This document shows positions 58,934-64,000 of a stretch of DNA of 64,000 nt, in pieces. The stretch covers positions 62,001 to 126,000 of the forward strand of contig NZ_LWBU01000249.1 of the NCBI RefSeq assembly GCF_001646665.1. Direction: 5' to 3'. The translations under genes were made by a program, and so were the position numbers. Below the pieces are notes generated by a model that was given only the letters and a program-made list of their open reading frames with translations, ran no database searches and was not told the origin of the DNA. Every line of letters begins with the position of its first letter. Position 1 is the stretch's first letter. This DNA is from Streptomyces noursei. GTDB taxonomy: Bacteria > Actinomycetota > Actinomycetes > Streptomycetales > Streptomycetaceae.

Positions 58934-59714
58934 GCTTGATCACCTTGTTGGTGAGAGTGCCGATGCCTTCGATGGTGACGGCGACCTCGTCGCCGACGTT
59001 GAGCGGTCCGACTCCGGCCGGGGTGCCCGTGAGGATGACGTCGCCCGGGAGCAGCGTCATGGCCTCGGTGATGTGGACGACGAGGTCCTCGACGGAGCGG
59101 ACCATGTCGCTCGTACGACCCAGCTGGCGCTGTTCCCCGTTGACGGTGCACTGGATCGTGACGTCGGAGGGGTCGAGGGAGGTCTCCACCCAGGGGCCCA
59201 GGGGGCAGGCGGTGTCGAAGCCCTTGGCGCGCGCCCACTGGTTCTCGCGCCGCTGGACGTCCCGGGCGGTGACGTCGTTGGCGCAGGTGTAGCCGAGGAC
59301 GACGTCCTTGACCCGCTCGCGCGGGACCTCGCGGCACATGCGGCCGATCACCACGGCGAGCTCCGCCTCGTGGTGCAGCTCGTTCGAGAAGGAGGGGTAC
59401 TCGATGGCGTCGCCGGAGCCGATGACCGAGGTGGTGGGCTTGAAGAAGGCGACGGGGGCGTCCGGGACCTCGTTGCCGAGCTCCGCGGCGTGCTCCGCGT
59501 AGTTGCGGCCGATGGCCACGACCTTGTTGGGCAGGACGGGCGGCAGCAGCCGGACCTTGCTCAGCGGGACCTTCGTCCCGCTGAGTTCGAAGTCTCCGTA
59601 CGGAATACCCTTGATGATGTCGAGGACGAGACCGCCCTCCTCGCCGGGGGCGCTGTCGCCCTCGACCGCGCCGAAGGCGACATTGCCGTCGATGGAGAAC
59701 CTGGCGATGCGCAC
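58926..59714 (-). CDS. Fumarylacetoacetate hydrolase family protein
   Basis: This 262-residue FAH-fold protein has VVAIGRNYAEHAAELGNEVP, VAFFKPTTSVIGSGDAIEYP, LHHEAELAVVIGRMCREVPR, VLGYTCANDVTARDVQRREN and GDVILTGTPAGVGPLNVGDE. Metal-binding Glu and Asp residues are present. It is probably a 2-hydroxyhepta-2,4-diene-1,7-dioate isomerase or acylpyruvase-like enzyme; the substrate is not determinable. GTG start at 59714; coupled to gltX. Confidence 0.92.
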   Translation of the reverse strand: MRIARFSIDGNVAFGAVEGDSAPGEEGGLVLDIIKGIPYGDFELSGTKVPLSKVRLLPPVLPNKVVAIGRNYAEHAAELGNEVPDAPVAFFKPTTSVIGSGDAIEYPSFSNELHHEAELAVVIGRMCREVPRERVKDVVLGYTCANDVTARDVQRRENQWARAKGFDTACPLGPWVETSLDPSDVTIQCTVNGEQRQLGRTSDMVRSVEDLVVHITEAMTLLPGDVILTGTPAGVGPLNVGDEVAVTIEGIGTLTNKVIKRG

Positions 59715-59794
59715 GGGATGCCGCGCCCCTTACTTCCGCTTGCTGGAGTCTGACGTCCCAGGCTAACGCGGGAGGCGCACGCCGCCCGCCGTCG

Positions 59795-59977
59795 TCACCC
59801 GGCGGCGGGGACGGGCGCGTCCATCAGGGTCGTGCGGCGCGGGTTGGCGGTGCTGGCGGGGAGGTCGACCGGGTGCTCCGGCCGCACGCCCTGGTCGAGC
59901 TCACCGGCGTCGGCCAGGTGCATCAGGGTGGTGCGGCGGGGGTTGGCGATGCTGCGCATGGTCATCGTCGTCTTCAT
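59795..59977 (-). CDS. Repeat peptide with two ANPRRTTLM motifs, unknown (possible precursor or signalling peptide)
   Basis: This 60-residue frame starts at ATG 59977 (ATGs at 59965 and 59959 are alternatives). It reads MKTTMTMRSI, then ANPRRTTLM (residues 11-19), an acidic spacer with HLADAGELDQGVRPEHPVDL, ANPRRTTLM again (44-52), then DAPVPAAG. The spacer and end are acidic/proline-rich while the motif is basic. No signal peptide or cysteine is present. The ribosome-binding site (GAGG about 11 bases upstream) is modest. It lies alone between the FAH gene and the divergent conservon kinase, with no peptide-modifying enzyme next to it. I recognise no family. Confidence 0.65.
   Translation of the reverse strand: MKTTMTMRSIANPRRTTLMHLADAGELDQGVRPEHPVDLPASTANPRRTTLMDAPVPAAG
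59822..59948 (-). repeat. Two 28-bp near-identical repeats in the repeat peptide gene
   Basis: Bases 59822-59849 and 59921-59948 match at 26 of 28 positions. The two differences are silent in the motif. Confidence 0.9.
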
Positions 59978-60565
59978 CGGTGGTGTCGACCTCGGGGTTG
60001 GGGCGCCGTCCGGGCGCCTCGTTGACGGTTTTTCCTTCTTTGTAAAGCGTCAGGCTAAACATGGGATTCCCCGTGATTGACGGTAGAAGGCAACGATCTA
60101 TATGTGAGTTTGCTCACGCTACTAGGGTCGATCGCGACATAACGGACGGTCGGATGGGGCCCGAGAATCGGACATTGCGTACCTGAATGCAGCATTCCGC
60201 TGCTGATCATGGCGACTGGGACACCCCCCACCCCCGAGCTCCCCACCAGCGACTCGTACGCGAACGCCCCATTTCTCCCCACTCGCTTTCTACGGCCGGT
60301 GACCCGTCACTCACGTGGTGTGACTCCATAACGGGCGGGGGTCGTCGGCCTTGTTGGAGATCCGGCACTGTGCTGGAATTCCACGCACCGCCGCGGATTC
60401 CAGACCGGCGCGCTGGGGCGCAACACAGCGCCGGGGCGGCGGTGAGGAAGGGGGATCTGCGCCGGTCACTCACGACCACCACTGGAGCGCGCTCGCGCTC
60501 CACGACGCCGACACCGTCCTGTCCGTTCGCGCGGGGGGACGCCTGGTCCAGAGGTTGCGACGCTA
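59978..60565. other. Divergent intergenic region repeat peptide / conservon kinase
   Basis: This 588-base region is AT-richer from 60030 to 60200, as expected for divergent promoters. Visible elements are GTGAG-tttg-CTCAC (about 60103-60116), GCAGC-attcc-GCTGC (about 60190-60204) and an 8-bp stem TGGAGCGC/GCGCTCCA (60483-60502). On the minus strand TCAATC and TAGCCT are 17 bases apart near 60055-60085, a possible peptide promoter. No further gene is supported. Confidence 0.5.
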
Positions 60566-63500
60566 GTGCAGGGACGTTTCAAGAGGGATGGCAACGGGTC
60601 TCCCCAGGCCCGCCAGGGCCGAGGGGAAGCTGCGGCGGAGCAGGAGCCGCTCGGCGGGACCGACCGCGGCTCCTCGCCCCAGCACACCCAGGCCCCGGGA
60701 CCGGCCGACGCCGGCGACGGCGGCGACCGTGCGGGACGCCCGGGTGCCGGACAGGGCGGCGACGCCACGTCCACGGCGGCCGGCAGGTCCCGTACGGGCA
60801 AGGGCGCCAAGGGCACGAAGACCGCCAAGGGTGCGAAGAGCGCGCCGTCCGAGAAGAGCCCCACGGACGCCGGTTCGCGAATAGCCCTGCGCAACTGGCG
60901 CATCAGCACGCGTCTGGTCTCGCTGCTCGCCCTCCCCGTGGTCGCGGCGACCACGCTGGGCGGCATCCGTATCAACGAGTCCATGAACGACATGGAGCAG
61001 CTGGATCACATGCAGCTGCTGACCAAGCTGACCCAGGAGGCGACCAACCTCGCCCGGGCGCTCCAGGAGGAGCGCGACCTGACGGCCGGTCCCCTGTCCA
61101 ACGGCACCTCCCCCACCAACCTCAAGGTCACCGAGCCGCAGAAGAAGGCGGACCGGGCGCGTGACGCGTTCCTGCACGCCACCAACGACATCGGTGACAC
61201 GCAGGGCGACGAGGCCCTGCAGAGCATCCACACGAACGTCACGCAGATCGCCCGCCAGGTCGTGACGCTCGGCAACATCCGCAGCGGCGCGTACAAGGAC
61301 GGCGCCCAGGACTTCCAGACGGTCGAGCGCTACAACCGTCTGATCAACTCGCTGCTCAGCCTCTCGCAGGACATGGCCCAGGCGACCAGCAACCCGGAGA
61401 TGATCAAGCGGACCCGAGCGCTGGCCGCGTTCTCGGCCGCCAAGGAGTACGCCTCCATCCAGCGTGCGATCATCGCCGCCGCTCTCCCCACGACCAGCCA
61501 GGAAAAGCGGTCGATGGACACGAACGACCGCGAGTACGGAGCGGCCGCTCGGGAGAACGAGGAGCAGGCCATGAACTCGTTCCAGAACATCTACAGCTCC
61601 CTCGGCGGCGACCCGACGGAACTGCTGGCCCCCCTCGGTCCCAACAACCCCTCCATCGCGCAGGCCGACACCTACGCGGACCTCGTGCTCCGCAACGACA
61701 ACGGCATGAAGCAGCAGGAGGCGCGCAACCACCTCGACTGGACCGACGCCTACGCCACCAAGATGCAGGTCATGGACACCATCGAGGCGTCCCTGCTCGG
61801 CGACATGGACAGCACCGCCCGTGAGCTGCGCCAGGAGGAGCAGCGCGACGCGATCATCAACGGTGCCCTGATCCTCCTCGTGCTCGGCGTCTCGCTGGTC
61901 GGCGCCTTCGTGGTGGCCCGCTCCATGATCCGGTCGCTGCGGCGGCTCCAGGACACGGCGACCAAGGTCGCCCAGGAACGGCTGCCCGAGCTGGTCAAGC
62001 AGCTGTCCGAGGCCGACCCGCAGGACGTCGACACGTCCGTGGAGTCGGTGGGTGTGCACTCCCGGGACGAGATCGGCCAGGTGGCCGCGGCCTTCGACGA
62101 CGTGCACCGCGAGGCGGTCCGCCTCGCCGCCGAGCAGGCCCTGCTGCGGGGCAACGTCAACGCGATGTTCACCAACCTCTCGCGCCGCTCCCAGGGCCTC
62201 ATCCAGCGCCAGCTGTCGCTGATCTCCGAGCTCGAGTCCCGCGAGGCCGACCCGGACCAGCTGTCGTCCCTGTTCAAGCTGGACCACCTCGCCACGCGTA
62301 TGCGCCGTAACGGTGAGAACCTCCTCGTCCTCGCCGGTGAGGAGCCGGGGCGCCGGTGGACCCGGCCCGTCCCGCTCGTCGACGTGCTCCGTGCCGCCGC
62401 CTCCGAGGTGGAGCAGTACGAGCGCATCGAACTCGCCTCCGTGCCGGCGACCGAGGTCGCGGGCCGCGTCGTCAACGACCTCGTGCACCTCCTCGCCGAG
62501 CTGCTGGAGAACGCCACGTCGTTCTCCTCCCCGCAGACCAAGGTGCGCGTCACCGGTCACGCGCTGCCCGACGGGCGGGTGCTCGTCGAGATCCACGACA
62601 CCGGTATCGGTCTGTCCCCCGAGGACCTCGCCGCGATCAACGAGCGGCTCGCGTCGCCGCCCACCGTGGACGTGTCGGTCTCCCGGCGCATGGGTCTGTT
62701 CGTGGTCGGCCGCCTGTCCCTGCGGCACGGCATCCGCATCCAGCTGCGTCCGTCCGACTCGGGCGGTACGACCGCGCTGGTCATGCTCCCGGTGGACGTC
62801 GCCCAGGGCGGCAAGAAGCTGCCCGGCAAGCCCGGCCAGGGCGGCCAGGGCGGCATGCCGCAGGGCTCGTCCGGCCCCGGTGGCCGGCTCGCCGGCGGCC
62901 CCGGCGCGGCCGGTGGCGGCCGTCCCGGTCTGGCCGGCGGTCCCGGTGGCCCGGGTGGTGCCCCGGCGGGCCGCAACGGTCTCGGCGCGGGAGGCGGGCC
63001 GCGTGCCGCGCTGCCCGGCCGGGACGACGCGGCCGCGCGGCAGGGCGGGCCCCAGGGCGGACCGCAGGGCGGTCAGCCGGGTCGCCACGGCCGGCACGGC
63101 CAGGGCCAGGGCGCGCCGGCCGGACAGCCGCAGCAGCAGCGTCAGGGTTCCGGTGTCGCGGGCGCCTTCGGCGGTGGCGACGGCGGCCGCGGTACGCGGG
63201 ACAACGGCATTCCGACGCGTTCGGACGTCTGGCAGAACGGTCCCGCCGAGCAGGCCCCCCGGCCCGGCAAGCAGCAGCTGCCGCCCTCCGGCGGTCCGCG
63301 CGCCGAACTGCCCGGTGCCGGCCAGCAGCACCAGCAGCAGCCGCCCCGCCGGCAGCAGCAGCCCCAGCAGGCGGCCCAGCCGCAGCAGCCCGTTCAGCAG
63401 CAGCAGCCGCAGCAGCCGGTCCAGCAGCAGCGCCCCCAGCGCCCGCAGACCCCCAGCTGGGGCGCCGACGTGCCGCGCGGTCACGAGGAGCCGGAGACGA

Positions 63501-64000
63501 CCGGGCAGTACGCCCGCCCGTCGGCCGACCGCCAGGACCCCGCGTCCACGGCGCAGTTCGCGCGCCCGGACTACAACGCCGGGCTCCCGCAGCAGCAGCC
63601 CGAGGCGCTGCCGCCCGCGCCCGGCGCCGGGGACGGCCGTACGCCGCTGTACGACACGCTGGAGACCAACTGGTTCCACCAGAACGGTCAGGCCCAGCAG
63701 CCGCCCCAGCAGCAGGAGGCGCCCGCACGCGGCGACGCCGCCGCGTACCCGGCCCACGACCGGACGATGCCGACCCCGGCCGTGCCGCAGCAGCCCGCGC
63801 CCCGTCCGGCGCGGCCCTCGCAGGCCCGGCCCACGCCGTCGCTGCCCTCGCGCCGCGACGTGCCGGCCGCCGGCCAGGCCTCCGGTCAGGGCGCGGCGCA
63901 GGCTCCCGGTCAGGGCTCCGGCCCGGGCACCGACCCGGCCTCCACGACCGGTGCGTGGCGCACCACCCCCAACGACGAGCTGGTGCGCCAGGCCGAGCGG
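60566..64000 (+). CDS. cvnA1: Conservon sensor histidine kinase CvnA1-like, 3' end beyond window
   Basis: An open frame of 1145 codons from GTG 60566 runs off the right edge. A disordered basic N-tail (1-110) leads to TM1 (about 115-135, TRLVSLLALPVVAATTLGGI), an extracellular nitrate/nitrite-sensing-like domain (QLLTKLTQEATNLARALQEE), and TM2 (about 430-450, IINGALILLVLGVSLVGAFV). HAMP follows, then SLFKLDHLATRMRRNGENLL and an ATPase domain (LVHLLAELLENATSFSSPQT, EIHDTGIGLSPEDLAAINER, SRRMGLFVVGRLSLRHGI). A very long Gly/Pro/Gln-rich tail starts near residue 745. In conservons CvnA is followed by CvnB-C-D (roadblock, DUF742, GTPase). Confidence 0.9.
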   Translation, partial: MQGRFKRDGNGSPQARQGRGEAAAEQEPLGGTDRGSSPQHTQAPGPADAGDGGDRAGRPGAGQGGDATSTAAGRSRTGKGAKGTKTAKGAKSAPSEKSPTDAGSRIALRNWRISTRLVSLLALPVVAATTLGGIRINESMNDMEQLDHMQLLTKLTQEATNLARALQEERDLTAGPLSNGTSPTNLKVTEPQKKADRARDAFLHATNDIGDTQGDEALQSIHTNVTQIARQVVTLGNIRSGAYKDGAQDFQTVERYNRLINSLLSLSQDMAQATSNPEMIKRTRALAAFSAAKEYASIQRAIIAAALPTTSQEKRSMDTNDREYGAAARENEEQAMNSFQNIYSSLGGDPTELLAPLGPNNPSIAQADTYADLVLRNDNGMKQQEARNHLDWTDAYATKMQVMDTIEASLLGDMDSTARELRQEEQRDAIINGALILLVLGVSLVGAFVVARSMIRSLRRLQDTATKVAQERLPELVKQLSEADPQDVDTSVESVGVHSRDEIGQVAAAFDDVHREAVRLAAEQALLRGNVNAMFTNLSRRSQGLIQRQLSLISELESREADPDQLSSLFKLDHLATRMRRNGENLLVLAGEEPGRRWTRPVPLVDVLRAAASEVEQYERIELASVPATEVAGRVVNDLVHLLAELLENATSFSSPQTKVRVTGHALPDGRVLVEIHDTGIGLSPEDLAAINERLASPPTVDVSVSRRMGLFVVGRLSLRHGIRIQLRPSDSGGTTALVMLPVDVAQGGKKLPGKPGQGGQGGMPQGSSGPGGRLAGGPGAAGGGRPGLAGGPGGPGGAPAGRNGLGAGGGPRAALPGRDDAAARQGGPQGGPQGGQPGRHGRHGQGQGAPAGQPQQQRQGSGVAGAFGGGDGGRGTRDNGIPTRSDVWQNGPAEQAPRPGKQQLPPSGGPRAELPGAGQQHQQQPPRRQQQPQQAAQPQQPVQQQQPQQPVQQQRPQRPQTPSWGADVPRGHEEPETTGQYARPSADRQDPASTAQFARPDYNAGLPQQQPEALPPAPGAGDGRTPLYDTLETNWFHQNGQAQQPPQQQEAPARGDAAAYPAHDRTMPTPAVPQQPAPRPARPSQARPTPSLPSRRDVPAAGQASGQGAAQAPGQGSGPGTDPASTTGAWRTTPNDELVRQAER

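Noticed and set aside
60563..63757. A 1064-codon open frame on the minus strand opposite the conservon kinase
   Set aside because: It is antisense to a gene with clear domains. Its Leu/Gly/Arg/Val-rich translation has no motifs; very GC-rich DNA keeps antisense frames open.
1..64000. Mobile elements, prophage, insertion sequences, rRNA
   Set aside because: No transposase, integrase, phage gene, or rRNA segment was seen; the tRNA cluster shows no att-like duplicated 3' end flanked by an integrase.

Overview
The window is a contiguous piece of a very GC-rich actinobacterial chromosome, almost certainly Streptomyces. Codon third positions are nearly all G or C, GTG starts are common, and the gene set includes sporulation and antibiotic-control genes (whiG, nsdA, rnc/absB, hupS, ndgR, a conservon sensor kinase). 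From memory, the gene order matches the S. coelicolor core from whiG (SCO5621) down to cvnA1 (SCO5544). This is core chromosome: no insertion sequence, prophage, CRISPR array or rRNA was seen.

Layout from left to right: a TetR regulator cut by the window edge; whiG; dprA-comM-yraN (DNA uptake/processing); a DUF2469 gene; a Nudix gene and four type I signal peptidases (sipZ, Y, X, W); rplS-trmD-rimM-khpA-rpsP (ribosome synthesis and maturation); an SprT-like gene; a methyltransferase; ftsH; ffh; glnD-glnK-amtB (nitrogen sensing and ammonium uptake); nsdA; a PrimPol-like gene; ftsY; the glucose permease glcP; smc with a small coiled-coil gene upstream; acyP; a secreted CAP protein; a tiny heptad-repeat membrane protein; mutM-rnc-rpmF-yceD; a DivIVA-like coiled-coil protein; coaD-rsmD; recG; a DAK2/FakA-like protein; rpmB; thiD-thiL; a RAM-only Lrp protein; a DUF3515 lipoprotein; ddl; gpsA with an acyltransferase; cofC; a cold-shock-like small protein; hupS; leuD-leuC with divergent ndgR; a five-tRNA cluster (Gln-Glu-Glu-Gln-Glu); a HAD phosphatase; gltX; a fumarylacetoacetate-hydrolase family gene; a 60-codon repeat peptide; and the start of a conservon sensor kinase that runs off the right edge.

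Most genes lie on the minus strand, in short units that often share stop/start overlaps (comM/yraN, trmD/rimM, glnK/amtB, coaD/rsmD, thiD/thiL, gpsA/acyltransferase, gltX/FAH). Several functions connect. Ffh, FtsY and four signal peptidases cover protein export. RplS, RpsP, RpmB, RpmF, TrmD, RimM, RsmD, KhpA and Rnc cover ribosome and RNA maturation. GltX sits near both tRNA types that a non-discriminating GluRS would charge.

The least explained objects are the 60-codon peptide with two copies of a nine-residue ANPRRTTLM motif (59795-59977), the 59-residue membrane protein built on a 21-bp tandem repeat (34340-34519), nested palindromes on the glcP promoter, a 46-bp perfect palindrome after gltX, an apparent ACG start in cofC, and a 131-bp sipX/sipY overlap. 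All coordinates and motifs were read by eye. Family names rest on recognised motifs, not on database searches.
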